DNA of 64,000 nucleotides from Dioszegia crocea (lineage: Eukaryota; Basidiomycota; Tremellomycetes; Tremellales; Bulleribasidiaceae), in NCBI GenBank assembly GCA_001600615.1, contig BCKK01000005.1, positions 1,761,559 through 1,825,558 on the forward strand, read 5' to 3'. Below, piece by piece: positions 21,715 through 34,803 of this stretch. How positions within the stretch are numbered: the first letter of the stretch is position 1; each line of letters starts with the position of its first letter. Below the pieces are notes generated by a model. It made no database searches and had not been told where the DNA came from. It saw only the letters and a program-made list of their open reading frames with translations. Made by a program: the position numbers and the translations under genes.

Positions 21715-23438
21715 CTATAATTGTCCCCCATACTGAATATTCGTATCTGAAGCCGCTACAAGATCAGCTCCTTCCACACCCAACTATAAGCGAGGCGAGT
21801 ACTCACGGACATCCCTCACATCCACAATATCCTGATGCCCAGCCTCCTCCTCTTCATCCTCTTGCCGCCTTATCCGCTCTTGCTCCTCTTCATCCGTATC
21901 GCTCCCTTCATCGTCCAGATACCTACCATCGTCAGCTTCATTTTAAGCCACCGAACAAGAACGTACCGATCTTCGCGCTCATTGACGGGATATGGACCAA
22001 ATGGATTATCACCCCTCCCTTTACCCTTCACATTCGGTCTTGGGCCCGGCCCAGGCCCAGCCTTATCTGACATATTCATATCCTTCATCAACCGGTCGAG
22101 ATGCTTCTTCTTCTCTACGTCTGCTTTGGCGGTGCGTTCGGCTGCTAGACGGTCGAGCTCGGGTTTGTAGTCGCTGTGGACGTCAGCGAGTGTACCCCAG
22201 GAGAGCGCACAAAGCTCTTAAGTAGAGCGGGATTAATACGAGAAAGAGGGGAAAAGGACCGCAAGACTCACGTTTCCCACTCTTTCCTCGATTCTTCAAC
22301 TGCAGCAAAGAACTCTCTCATCCCTTGTCCAGTCATAGCGCTCACCCCAACCGCCTGAGTAATCAGTATCCATCCACACTCCCACCCAACTTTCAACTCT
22401 TACTCACCTTGAGATTATTATAAAACTCCTCCAGGACCAAACACATACTCCCCATCAAACTATTCATATAACCCCCTTCCCCATCCTCACCTCCAGCACC
22501 CGAAGCAGCCGCTAATGCAGCCTGATACGCCTCGAAATCCGTCATCCACTCCAGGGCGAAATCGTGTGGTTCCACATCGATCTTGTTGAATACTAGCAAG
22601 AATGGAAGGCGGGTTTTGTACATTATCCTACAACGTCAGCTGGGGTCCACATACCAGAACGAGTAGCTTACGAGCAGGCGTAAAGCATGTTACTCATAAA
22701 TGTTGCAGGACTCGTCGTACGCGGTGTGTCGATAATGTACGCGACGACGGTAGGGAGTGATGAGGCGATAGCGTCTGTTATGATGGCTCCTGAGGCTGAC
22801 CAGGTAAAAATTTCAATTTGACCAGGGGTGTCAACTAGGATATAGCTGTATAGTCAGCCAACAGCTTCAACTCTTGAAACTAGCGGGTATTATCACTCAC
22901 TCGACGGTATCTGCGCGCTTCTCGACGTATCCCAATACCTGATCAAACTTGGTCGTGAACAGATTCAGCGCGGTTAGAATTCCACCGTTCGGTCCGAGAT
23001 TATACCTGAGCATCAATCAGCGATTATCCCTCTGACTTATCCCAAAGCCAGACAGCAAGACTCACTGCTTCATCACTTCCTTATAGTCTACTGTATCTCT
23101 GATATCTATATTGGCAGAGTATGGCATGTGCGTCACGGCCGGGTCAAGATTGAGGATATACGGCGGTGAGTTTTTAGAGTGTAGGTGGGAGTTTAGGCGT
23201 TGGAGGAGGGTTGTTTTGCCCTATGTAGGTAAGCTAAGATACTGATGGCTACCTCTAGAAGCTCCTTGTAACCTTCGGACTAAGAGTGACTTACCGACCC
23301 AGCCATACCGATACACAGAATCACAACAGGCTGCTTCTTAGGCGTTTCGCCTTCACCCGTCGAGCCCGCTTCTGTAGCTGGAGCCGGACGGGATGGTCCA
23401 GCATCCGTGCTGGGAGGATTCTGCTGCGTTGCTGACAT
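21715..23438 (-). CDS. NPA3: GPN-loop GTPase 1 (Npa3/XAB1)
   Basis: This multi-exon gene starts at 23438 ([18 protein letters not shown]). G1 is [14 protein letters not shown]. The diagnostic Gly-Pro-Asn loop is [15 protein letters not shown]3 is VDTPGQIE, and the base-specificity motif is FNKIDV (near 22575). The C-terminal third is charged and helical, with [18 protein letters not shown] and an acidic [17 protein letters not shown] stretch. GPN1 assists assembly and nuclear import of RNA polymerase II and is essential in yeast. The last intron is likely (GTGAGT donor, CTGAT branch, TTGTAG acceptor), giving a stop at 21715-21717. Without it the protein ends at 21784-21786. Confidence 0.93.
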
Positions 23439-24254
23439 CTCTGACTGAGGGCTCAGGTGGGGGTACTGCTTGAGGCTGGTAGAGGTATGATCTGGTATGA
23501 TGCAGCAAGCTGTAGAGCTTCGGAGAGAGCTTCGGATATTGGGTGGTAACTTTCTGCGTTACGTGATTGACGTTACGAGGGGTTGTAACGGTCCATTTTG
23601 AGTGGCGGTTCTGACTTGGGCGGAGCGGGTGGCAAACGCCACGGCTGTTGAGAGATTAGTGTGGCTGCTGGAGTGATAGCTATCCGTAGCGCTAGTAATA
23701 GGGACTCCTGGACACCATATCTTTACGCTCGAAGTCCAGTAAAACATATGCATATATAAATAACTTATCTAGATCCGCTCCCACACCCGGCCAAACGCGA
23801 GCTCTAGCTTACAAGTATGTCTCTGCAAAGGCATCGCAGAATCCACACCTGATCTGATAACAAACCAGTCCAAGTATCACATGCGTGGCCTCCCCCAGGG
23901 TTCTATGTATGCTGCCATATCAAAAAGCAGATTACGTAGTTAGGTTACGTAATCCTTAGTTAGCCACTCTCCGTACCTTGTACTGTCGCCAACCTTGCCT
24001 AGGTCTCTTCTCTCATCCTCTGGTTAATACAGGTTGAGCTGAGACCTAGGTGAGCATGTATCCTCTGGTTAATACAGGTTGAGCTGAGACCTAGAATCTG
24101 ACTCAAAACCATCCATGCAAGCAAATTAATAGACAAACATCATTGACTCAAGAGTAAACCCTCTAACTTCTCCCTTCCTCGCCAGCCCTGAGGAAGAGCA
24201 GATCATCGGCAGTCTCCTCGAAGACGTCCTCGACAACCCTTCTGAGCAGCCAGA
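23439..24254. other. Gene-poor spacer with tandem repeat and TACGTA-rich stretch
   Basis: This is the NPA3 promoter followed by AT-richer sequence than the surroundings. Several TTACGTA/TACGTAA words lie around 23560-23960, and there is a tandem duplication at 24016-24094. No coding sequence was recognised. The interval is the most accessory-looking DNA in the window. Confidence 0.55.
24016..24094. repeat. Tandem direct repeat, 34-nt identical core, 45-nt period
   Basis: The sequence beginning TCCTCTGGTTAATACAGGTT and ending GAGACCTAG occurs at 24016-24049 and again at 24061-24094. The 3' end of the unit (GAGACCTAGG) also occurs in inverted orientation just upstream, as CCTAGGTCTC near 23998-24007. 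Near-identity implies a recent duplication. Confidence 0.9.
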
Positions 24255-25396
24255 CTAATCGAATTGTGTCCATCGACCGGGATTACGCATGGCTTCGGTC
24301 GCATCTGCCCTCAACCTGTTCCACGATTCCCTCACCCACTCCGCCGCATCTGTCGGCTGAGGGAGCAACTCACTCCAGCTCGTTGACCCTTTCCTCATGT
24401 GGGTATCGGTGCGGAGCCCGAATTCTTCCTCGTAGATGTCCGCGAATTTTCCGTACAGTGCAGAAGACACTGTGTGATCTGTGGTGTTGTTTTCCGCGTC
24501 TCTTGCCTTCCGATACTGGGCGTACTCTGCAAAGATCCGGCACACGGAGGCCTCTTTGTCGCCCGCAACGTCTGATCGGTGATCCTGCACTGCAGCGCCA
24601 CCTCGGAAGGAAGAGCACTGGCACACAGCTGTGACGAGCAACCCCTCTAGCGCTGACAGCATTGTGTGGGAAGCTGCTGGATGGACACTGGCGTGCTTCA
24701 TCTCCTGCTGAGTTTTGCTCGGCCACAAGAGCAGATCCCCGACTGTGTTTAGGACCAAGGAATTGTTGCCCTGAATGTTGCTGTATGTATCGAGCAAGCT
24801 GTCGAATGTTGACACAGTAATCTGGACTTTGTTAGCTGATTTGTTCGGAGAATCATCACACGAAGGTCCACGTGCACTAAACTCACCGGTTCATCGGATT
24901 GTTGGATTTTTGTGCCGGCCCGATCCAACGCGAGAAGCAAAGCACGGTTTCTCATCTTGAATGCACCGTCTTCTCCATGGAAACGTATCACAGGGGCAGC
25001 AGAGCAGATTGGGAACACTTCGGCGGTGTCACTGTCAGGTTCGGTAAGGTAACACGCTACGGCGAGATCCCCGGAGAAGCCCTGTTCTCGTAGCGCAGTC
25101 AGCGCATCTGGGGCTGACCCCGATGCGCTGGCGAGGTAACAGTCAGGTGTGGCCGTGGAGTAGGTGAAATGTTCATCGTCGTCTGAGTCGGAGTACTGAG
25201 GGTTGCAACGGAAGTTACCGTCCTGTAGCCCTTCAGCACTTGCTAGTATCAGAGTGATGCATGGCTTACCTGTAGCCCTTCAGCACTTGCTAGTATCAGA
25301 GTGATGAAGGGAACAGGCAGACTGGCTAACTAGCTATATAGGGGCAGTGGCGCTAAACTACGTGTTACGTAAACTATCTGACGGGTTGTCCGCCAT
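24255..25396 (-). CDS. Hypothetical protein (322 aa) with a duplication-derived intron
   Basis: I do not recognise this protein. The best model uses exons 25383-25396, 25270-25321, 24887-25222 and 24255-24821, whose sum is 969 nt, exactly 323 codons. The start ATG sits in a strong context (GCCAACATGGCG). The second intron (25223-25269, 47 nt) equals the period of a tandem duplication. The large exons encode an Asp-rich segment (YSDSDDDEHFTYS), then LAVACYLTEPDSDTAEVFP, and a helical C-terminus ending NPGRWTQFD. The small first exon uses a weak GTCAGA donor, so the 5' end is tentative; the two 3' exons are well supported. Confidence 0.5.
25222..25306. repeat. Tandem direct repeat, 38-nt identical core, 47-nt period
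   Basis: The 38-nt sequence starting CCTGTAGCCCTTCAGCACTT occurs at 25222-25259 and 25269-25306. On the minus strand each copy ends CTACAGG, so the upstream copy supplies a splice donor (CAG|GTAAGC) and the downstream copy an acceptor (CTACAG|G). Confidence 0.92.
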
Positions 25397-26194
25397 GTTG
25401 GCGATGTGTGGTCTTATGAGAGCTGTGTGGTATCAGGATGACGAGCGCTGGTGACTGGTCCGGGAGTTACTGCGATGCAGAGTGGCGAATGCAAAAGACA
25501 AATAGTACTTGCTGCCCAATTCCAGGCCACACCTGACCGCTGCGCATCCTCCGTTGATGATAGTGGCAAAACCATGCAGAAGAAATGCTATCCTTTCAGG
25601 GGATTTTTTCGTTTCAGGGAGTACGTGATTCCGGGCGCCACGGGGGACGAGCATTTGGGCGCACAGGTCTGCCTCCATGGCTCATCTTGCAATCACAGTA
25701 ACGATCCAACCTCAACTTAGTCAGAACAGGGAGACTCAGTCCGCATTGTCCACTGAGGCATGATCCCGGCATGGCCAGCAATTCCCAACCTGAAACAAGG
25801 TGAAACATGCCGTGAAGGAGGCGGGTCCAGGCACAAACAATAGCCGCATTGGGTAATTTGAATTAGTACTAGCGGGAGTAAATAATATGAATAGGAAGGA
25901 ATTTAGTAATGCGTGTACCGCTCTTTGTCCTTTGCCACTCCCCTATCATTCATACATCTCATACCTTGCCTTGTCATACAGCACCTACAACAGAGTCACA
26001 CGCTCAACTCAGTGCTACTCAGATCTGAGCAGCAATCAATCACGCCCTTGCTCTCGGAATAGCTTATCAGTTACCACCCCTCGCCACTCGCCCAAGCGTC
26101 AACAACTCGCTCATCCATTCACTTTGGACTTGCTTCTCACCGCTGCAGAGCATCTTCAGTAATCAATCAACTTCATACGGCCTAAGCGAGCAGG
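25397..26194. other. Intergenic spacer and CDC42 promoter/5' UTR
   Basis: The 300 nt before CDC42 are rich in CT, CA and TC runs, typical of leaders in this genome. A possible ORF at 25451-25720 has no supporting features. No repeat or RNA gene was recognised. Confidence 0.5.
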
Positions 26195-27504
26195 ATGCAG
26201 ACGATCAAATGTGTCGTAGTGGGAGATGGTGCGGTTGGAAAGTAGGTTTTACTGGAATCTTGAAGAAGTTTGGTGGGTGTGAAGGGGATGTGAGGAATAC
26301 AAGCGGGAGTTTTGCGGTGCGGAAAGGATGGCGGAAAGCTTGGAAAGTAGTGGATTTACTGGCTTGAACGAAGCCATAGGAAGACGAGGATGGAAATGCA
26401 GCAACGGAGGACGCCAGCTGATCTTTTAGGACATGTTTACTGATATCGTACACAACCAACAAGTTCCCTTCGGAATACGTCCCAACAGTGTTTGACAACT
26501 GTTAGTCCTCTGCTTCTTTGCGCCTTTTTAAGACCTTTGCGGCAGGCGCGCGGTGCACGCAATTGGGAATCAGGCTGATCCTTAGATGCCGTGACGGTCA
26601 TGATAGGTGATGATCCCTACACCCTGGGCCTATTCGATACTGCCGGTAAGTCTGCCCTGCCTTTGCTTTTCTTTTTCCCTACGAGTCGGGCATCCTGTGC
26701 TAGGTTAAGAGGGGGAGCGGATGGCCACACCATTCAAAAGTCGGTAATCGAAAGTCTGGCGGCGTGAGGCCGCAGATATTCAGTTTCACTCAACCTTATC
26801 CATCCCGTTGCTTCTTGCGTGATCATTCCAGCCTTTGAGCTTTTCGCTGACACCATTCAGGTCAGGAAGATTACGACCGTCTCCGCCCGTTGTCTTACCC
26901 CCAAACGGACGTCTTTTTGGTATGCTTCAGCGTGACAAGTCCAGCATCATTTGAGAACGTGAAGGGTGAGTTGACAATTTTCAATACTCCTTTGGTCTCT
27001 TTGTCTCCACGTCTCTCATCATGGTCCACCTATAGTTGGAGTAGACTTCATCTCTTTTTGTAAAGAGGCTGATTCATTCAGAAAAATGGGTTCCCGAAGT
27101 CCGACACCACTGCCCCGGCGTCCCCCTCCTGGTCGTTGGTACACAAGCCGACTTGCGCGAAGATCCCGGCCACGTCGAGAAGCTTGCGAGGCAGAAACAG
27201 CGGCCCATCTCGGCCGAAGCGGGCGAACGGCTCGCGCGTGAAGTTGGAGCTGTCAAGTATGTCGAGTGTAGTGCGTTGACGCAGCGCGGGTTGAAGAATG
27301 TGTTTGATGAGGTGAGTTTTTTGAGCTTGACCCGGCTTTGGATAGGAAAGGGGTATTTGTCGCTAGGAGATAAAATTGGAGGATTATAACTGAAGACTGG
27401 TGTCTCATGCCCATTGGCAGAACTCTCAGCTGACACCACAGGCAATTGTCGCCGCACTAGAGCCACCCGTAGTCAAGAAGAAGAACAAGTGTTTGATTTT
27501 GTAA
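26195..27504 (+). CDS. CDC42: Rho-family GTPase Cdc42
   Basis: Six exons (26195-26241, 26430-26500, 26586-26645, 26861-26965, 27082-27311, 27442-27504) give exactly 191 aa, the canonical Cdc42 length. The P-loop GDGAVGKTC is split by intron 1. Switch I is YVPTVFDNY, switch [20 protein letters not shown] occupies the TKxD position, and the Rho insert follows. The polybasic tail KKKNK precedes the CLIL CAAX box, which predicts geranylgeranylation. [17 protein letters not shown] and [13 protein letters not shown] favour Cdc42 over Rac. It controls polarity and septin/actin organisation at the plasma membrane. Intron 2 uses a GTTAGT donor. No defect was seen. Confidence 0.97.
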
Positions 27505-27971
27505 TCGATCAACACTCCGCCCCTATCTCCCGCATTTCGACACACATCCAATAGCCATCAATCACCCTTTCCCTCTTCCCCTTTTTTCAACAACCATCGT
27601 CCGGCATCTTCCTTATCCGAGGCTCGGCTCGTATACCCCCCTTTTTCTTTCTCTCAAGTGATATCATGGTGTGAATAACAATTATTCGGAAGTTTTTAGA
27701 TTCAATGGCATGATGGATTCGTCGGGGATTGGGATACTCGGTGGAAGGGGGGATTCGGGGGAGGCAATCTATTCCTCTCCTTTAATTCTTCTTCAATTCC
27801 GATATCGGCATGTATAGCTATTGATCTTGCTTCTGAGATCTCTGTCCAGCGTAATATTGACCGGGTCGTCTCCAAGAGCCGGAATGATGTGTGGGAATTG
27901 ACAAGTGCAACCGCGGACCATCTCCAAAATTTGCAACTAATTCATCAAGATTTATATCCATCTACTACATC
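27505..27971. other. Convergent spacer CDC42 / URB1
   Basis: This contains the 3' UTRs of both genes, including T/C-rich runs after the CDC42 stop and AT-rich sequence near 27660-27820. No coding potential was seen. Confidence 0.5.
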
Positions 27972-30900
27972 TCACTTTCCACCTTGATCCCCAACCCCCT
28001 GATCCCAAGCCCATCTCCTCCGTTCTTTCCCAACCCACTCTCCCACTCCCTTCCCAACAAAACCAGCCCTATACCCAATTTCCTCCACTGCCCATTTAGC
28101 CCGACTGGCATCGACACCCGTCTCGGCCTTTACGCCCTCTTCACCTCCTAGCGCTAGACCAGCCACGAATAGATTTTGCACTATAGTCGTCTCCTTCTCA
28201 ACATCCGTGTCGGCCGTAGTTGTACTCGACAAAGACGAAGCAGAAGAAGAAGTGAGGTGGATCAGGCGGTCGACTAATGCTGGAAGGATTATAGCTGCTG
28301 AAGTTGGGCAAAGGGGTGCGAGGATTGAGGTGATTCTAGATAAAGGGATAAGACGATTAAGGTCTGTTCTTATCAGCTTCTGTACTGACTCGAGAGAAAA
28401 GACTCAAACTCACCTGCAGTCTCCGCGGCTAAACACACAAATCGTTCCGTACGGACTAACCAATCTTCCCTCTCTTTATGCTCTCTGAGCGCATCGAAGA
28501 GTGTTGATCCCGACGCAGAAGGCTTGGTATCCATCTCATCATCCCCTTCAGCCCCATCGGCCTTGGTGACTGTTAACGCATCGGCGCTGGGTTGGTCTTT
28601 CCGCTTCTGCATTTCACCCTCTACACACGCCCTCACACATCCTTCGACAAGACCCACCAACCTGCCCCTCTCTTCCGCTGCGTTTCGCGCTGGACTAGAA
28701 AGGCTCGTTTGGAGTTCAAGCCAGCACCATGAGATGAGGTGATGTTTGTGCGTCAAAGATCGAGCGGCCTGAGGAACCTGGACCATACTTTCCATTGCCT
28801 ACACAGTCAGCTTCTTGTCATCTTAACGGAGAAGTTCAGCTTACCTGAAGGATCAAACGTCGGAATGGGATATCCACACTGATATGGAACATGTCGGAAA
28901 GATACTCCCAGACATGCCGTTTCTTCAATAATGTCCAATCCTACCATATCAGCCTTTGACCCTAAGCACTCGGGAGGGTAACTTACCGCTTCACACCTCG
29001 TCCCATCCCTGATCAATCTCACAATCCACCCTCTGTCCCTCTTAACTTCCTGCACACTCCCCATCTCTCCCTTCTTCTCCGACCTATCCCCCAAGAGCAG
29101 CGTGTACAGCATAGGCACGTCCCACGCATCAAATACCGGGCGTTGGAATAGGAAACGCGAAGTGAGCGGGTAGAGGAAGTGTGAGGGTTGAGATTGAGCA
29201 TGCAGGACGTGCGCCATGAAGAGCGTAGGGAGAGTAGGGAGGCGAGGGGTGACGTTGGGTCGGGAAGGATGGGGGATAAGTGCGTGTTGGAGTAACATGA
29301 GAGTATAGAGTAGTTGGTCTCGTTCATGGAATGGTTTGTCCTATCTGGGTCAGCATGTATCCCGGTTAGATAGTACCTAAACATACCTTTATGATCTCAA
29401 TTGTCTTACCCAGACAGTATCCCGCCAAATCCCTCAATCCCTCATCCCGACTAGACAACGCACAACAAGCCACACCCAAAGCATTACTTCGCAGAACTTC
29501 TACCCAATCCAACCCCGTAAGCGTCTCATCCGACATCATTGCCGCAAGTAACGACAACACAAAGATTGGATCGTAAATCTTCTCATCAGCCTCTTTGGCA
29601 ATCTCGCCTGTCTCTACCCCGGCCATTCGTCGCCGCAGGGGGAAAGAAGTGCACGTAGCGAGAACTTTTGAAGAATCAAGATTTGCGATTCCGTCAGTTG
29701 CGCGACTGGCGGGTGAACCGGTAGGTGACCAGTGCATGAGAATAGAGGCTGTTGAGATGTGTCGGATGGTTTCGAATGTCCGCCACATGCCCAGAATTAG
29801 GCGGTCAGAGAGGGACATGGTTCCTCTATAGAGGGAGAGAAGGGGCTCTATGAAGGGTGGTTGACATGATGTGTAGGTTGAAGCGTGGAAGAGGGCTGAG
29901 TAAAGACGGATGAAGGGTAGTCGATCGGATGCGAGAGATGAGGGACGAGAGAGGGCGAGGTAGGTAGGTGATGAAAGTAGATGTTGGAGGTGCTGACGGA
30001 TGAAACTTGCCTAGATCCTGTTAGCTTCTTATATGCCTCTTTGGTAGATTTGACATACCCTGATTTCACATCGGTCCACCAGAGCCAAAGCCAACTGAAG
30101 AGGAACATCTTCGCCCAGCCTGTCCTGCATGATGGCAGTCATGACCGGCTCGACTAGTCCGACATCCAGATCCTTCTCTTTCCCGCCTGACAGACTTTTC
30201 ACTACGGGGTCAGCTAGACATAACGAAACCATGCGGATCTATGAACTCACCTAGCCCCTGCAGAATCTCCAACTGTTCCTCAGTGATAGGTTTCAAATCC
30301 GCACAGACCCTCACCGCATACTTCAGCGCCGATCCCCATACTCCACCCAACCTCAAGCCCTGCTCGTATGCTGGTGTCGGTATCTGGCTCAAACGGCTCA
30401 ACAACCGGCCTACCACCGCATTGAATTCCTCAATCGCCATCAGGGCAGAGTTCACCACGCCGACTTGTCCGATAGCGAGGTAAGCTAGTACGTCGATAGC
30501 GGCCTCTGTCCGGGCTGACACGACCGAAGCATCACGAATGGCCGAAACAGCCGTCTCGGCCAAAGCCTGACCGTCCGCCGTTACTTTCTCGCGACACGGC
30601 AAATCGAGTAGACTCGCATTGACGACAAGGGATGTTCGGCGTTTGAGCAGATCGGGGGATGAGGACAATAAATCCGCAGTAGTCGACGCGATTGACGGAT
30701 ATGTCAAGACGAGAGCCTGGAGAAGAGAAGCCGATTTCTCATCGTCAGACTGGACTAATCGAGTGATGGCCCCGTCGTCTATCGAAGGGAGGGATGATTG
30801 GGCGTTAGAGTCACCAGTGGAGTTCCGGGCAGAGCGTTGTTTGGCCAAAAGCGCAACGAGGGGATCCAGAATGCCCAATTCGAGGAAAATGGGGAAATGG

Positions 30901-33900
30901 GAGAGCGCCGTGATTGGGTCGTTGGCCCTGAGAGCGATTTCACCAAGGACATTCTTTGTCCTTGGGGAGACTTCGATGGACTTGCCCTTTTTGTTGGTTC
31001 CGATTAAACGGTCGGGGTGAGTTCCGATTTTGGTCAGGATGGGTTTTGCTTGAGAGGGGGGGAGGAAGCGGGTCCATGGTTGGAGTAGGTGTAAGGCCTG
31101 GAGAGTCAGCCACTGGGGACGACCGATAACCCATTGAGACACAGGGACGACTCACATCGAGAATATGCTTGCCCTTCTTGTCCTCAGCGACCGCTTTGGT
31201 CAATTCAAGAACATAAGGCTCGGCAATGGACTTCTGCTCGACATCCTGGTCATCTAGCACTGTAGCTAGTGTATCCAGCTCTGCAGCATGTCAGCTTTGG
31301 CTTCGCTCCATGGAGAGCCGAAGATAGCTTACCAGCTCGACAAGAATCATCAGCGGCATTGAGGTATGCCTGCTGCATCCACGTCCCGCTAAACACGACA
31401 TCCTTCGCCCTTTTCCCAAGCGCGACATCAGTCATTCCGGATAGAGCAGCGTGGATGAGACCCAGAAGCGCCACGCGGTCGGAGGCCGGTCGGGACGCAA
31501 GGAGATGAGCTGCGAATCGGGCATAGCGGGATTTCACCCCATTAGAGGCGGTCAAGATATCGTCCTTGATCGAATTGACTGTGGTCGATAGGTCGCTTGA
31601 AGGGTGGATGAGACGCCATTCGAACGATGTCTTGCGCCATTCGCTGTCATGTTAGCTGCGAACTTGAAGATCGACTCCAACGCTGAAACTCACTCTTCAT
31701 CTAGTAACTCCGCCAGCCCCCCTTCATGCTCATTACTTACCTCTGCCTTCTCCCCCTTGACAGCATTCAAATCCCCCTTGATGTCCCTCACAACCCCTTC
31801 TAGTCCTTCTTTAGCCTTCCCATCCTCTCTAAGCTTCTGCAGCACCGATGCCATTTTGCCCACATACGCTTCGACCCACTTCGTATCCCTCATTTTGCCA
31901 AGTGTGCCGAGGATCAACCTTCTAATCACCCTCCCTACCACACCGGCCGCTTCACTCGAGATATGCTGACCGCCAACTTTAGCCACCCACTGCTCCAGGA
32001 TAGTCATCAAGAGCGGACTAGGCAAACTGGCTTCATCCCAAATGAGGAAATAGTCCGGTACTAGCGCAATCACTTCGTCAATGTATCGATAGGGTAACTT
32101 TGTGCACCGCCTGACACAGTCATCGATGAAGGATAAGAAGTGGACTTGTTGAATCACACCCGCTGCGCCACTTTCGGCCGGGAGACGAGGAAGGGCAGAG
32201 AGGAATATGTCTAGTTCGGATGGGTCGTGGTCGTATAATGGTGTACCGACCAGTAAGGTCTGGAGAAGTGCCGTCGAGTGATAGGTCGTAGTAGGGTTTG
32301 AGCTAGCGAGGTGGAGTTGGAGTATATGGTAGAAGTATGAATATTGTGATGCGGCTGAATATGTTAGCTGTCTGTCTCCAGATAAGGCGAAACCATCAAC
32401 TCACAAGCCTTATTGGTCCATTGCCAACCCTTGACAGCGCCAAGGAGTTTCAAAACATGTACCTGACTCAACGCCTCGAATCCCTCCACATTCCCTTTAG
32501 CATACCCGAACCCTCCGCCCATCCCGGCCGTACCCATCGTACCCACCGACACCCCACTCCTCGTCTCATCAACCACCGACCCATTATTCCCCGTCGCTTT
32601 CGCCTCTTTGCGCTCCCTCCGTTCCTGCTTGACCGAGGATGACGAAACGAGTAATCTCCCCACGTCAAATTTGGCATCTTGCGCCACGACGGGTAGGGTC
32701 GAATGATACAGCCTAAACAACCTGAGTGCAGACTCAGTCAACATCGCTGATTTGGCCGCTAAAGCCGAATCAACCTCTCCGTCCGCATCGGGTGGGGCAA
32801 GAGTGGCGGATTTCTGAGCATAAGAAATGATGACTAAGATCTCGGGTAATCGTCTTCTGCACTCCATCTCGAGTTCTTTCCGACGTCGAGTCCAGGGATT
32901 CTCGTTGAATACCAAAGATGATGAAGAGGGTTCATTTCCGATTTCCTTCTCGATTCGAAGGAAGAGAGCCTGGGTGACGGCGAGCTTTTGGAGACATCGG
33001 GCGATTGTCATGGCTGTCATGTACTGGACGAGGTGGTCGGCGTGTTGCAGACCCTTGGTCATGTGCGCCTTTGTGAGTGGGGAGGGGAGGATGGACTCTA
33101 TGACAGTCTCAAGAGCAGGTGGGAGACGGCGGAAGGGCACGGTGGAAGGGTCGGTACCTCTTGGGACTTGTTGCCGGAAAGTGAGGATTGAAGGGGGAGG
33201 GAGTGAAACGATGTGGCCGACGTAAGACATGGTAGCCATCCATCTTGCGTGCAGTCTGGGCTCGATGGCTAGGGCGGAATTTGGCCAGTAGCTGAAAAGT
33301 CAGCTAAGATTCCTGTCAGGTACCGAGTACATAACTCACCCAGCGACGAGCTCTGGGCACGCCTCCAAGAGCTTGATTGCCCACTCCCCAACTCGACCGT
33401 TATCATCGACCACTTTCCCGCCTAATTTCCGCACCACATTGGACAGAATCCGATTGTGCAATCCCCGCCGTATCCTATCCTCTCTATTCCCATTCATCTG
33501 CTGATCGTCGTCATCCATCTCATTCATCCGTACAGCAGATGGATTATCACTCTGACGCCGAGGATACCACCCTTCATCAACAAAGCAAACACCTCGACCG
33601 GGAACAGTGGTGACGCTCTCCAAGAATGCAGAAGCAATCTCAGCGATGGGTTTGCCCGTGATAGGCTCGGTCTCTTCCCGACTGAACAGAGCGGTGATGG
33701 CGTCAATTGCACGCTCGTCAAGAAGTGCCAGGGAGACTTTACGGCCTGTTCCTGGTGAAGGAGCCGAAATGGCATCCCACATGGAAGTGAGAAGGCGGTA
33801 GATGGTTGTGGGCGGGTCTTGGTCGAATTGGGTGTAGACATTCTTCATGATTTGCCGAGTATGAGAGTGGAAATTGGGCGAAGGGAAAAGAGGGCAGATG

Positions 33901-34803
33901 ATATCAAGGCAGAAATGACGCATATCTGAATTTCAGCTTGAATAATTCTGAGACTGCGAGTAGGACCTACCTGGCTTGTCGAGAGGGTCTTTCTTGCCAT
34001 ACTCGGCTGTCCCATCTTTCCGCCTTTTGCGCATGAGCAATAGCTTGCCAAGATTCTTCACTACGCCTCCTTCGATTAAGCATGCCCACAGACGCAGAGA
34101 TAGTCGACCGCTGGAGCTGTTGGAGGAGCTCGAAGCGGGGTCAGGCTTGTCGACCTGCATTGCTGCTGCCGCGAGAGCAAGGCCGGCAATTGTGGTTTCT
34201 CGATTGGCGGAGTTGATCATTCTGCATAGCTGAAGTGTCAGCTTGTTTTACCGGAAGTGCGGATAATGCTAGCTCACATGGTCATGGTATCTTTCCTGAG
34301 GGGCCAAAAGCTTGTCCACAATGCCAATAAGCAAGTTTCGAAAGAATGGCAGCGGTGTCAAAACGCGAATGATCTGCGCTAGAAGCTGGACTGCAGCTTC
34401 GACCAGCTTCTCATCTCGTCGCTAAGATACGTCAGGTTCTGCACTCTCACTGCTCAGATATGCTTCAGCTCACCTTGTCTCCCTCTTGCCATATCCCAAA
34501 GATCTCGTCGCAGGTAGGTGACAGATCCAGATAATGCTGGACGACCACCACAGCCGGATGGGCGATAGGTAGAGGCAGCTGCGAGTGCAGAGTCAAGATC
34601 TGCTGATGAAAGGCTACCAGCGCTGAGACTATAAGCGAGACACATATAAGTACAGAGGAGAGCTACTCACATTGCCTGTTGCCAGCTCCCAGTCCCTCTT
34701 TGACAGCTTTGCCAGAGACGAACACCCTCGTTCCGGCCGCTGGTTTTGCGACGACGTCAGACGAGGGCCCGGCTGCTTCATCTCGCTTCCGTTTACCACT
34801 CAT
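27972..34803 (-). CDS. URB1: Nucleolar pre-ribosomal-associated protein 1 (Urb1/Npa1)
   Basis: This is a very long minus-strand gene with many introns. It starts at 34803 (MSGKRKRDEAAGPSSDVV, with a basic nuclear signal) and ends at 27972. It is mostly helical repeat-like sequence, as in Urb1/Npa1. The most diagnostic segment is VTTVPGRGVCFVDEGWYPRR (around 33560-33620), matching the conserved GRG-x-CF...GWYPR motif. The preceding block includes LSLRLWACLIEGGVVKNLGK. Urb1 is needed for early 60S pre-ribosome assembly in the nucleolus. In this window it complements MAK5 functionally but is not adjacent to it. The exact exon structure was not fully resolved. Confidence 0.88.

Noticed and set aside
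25451..25720. 89-codon plus-strand ORF upstream of CDC42
   Set aside because: No start context, domain or splice support. Similar-length ORFs occur in all frames here.
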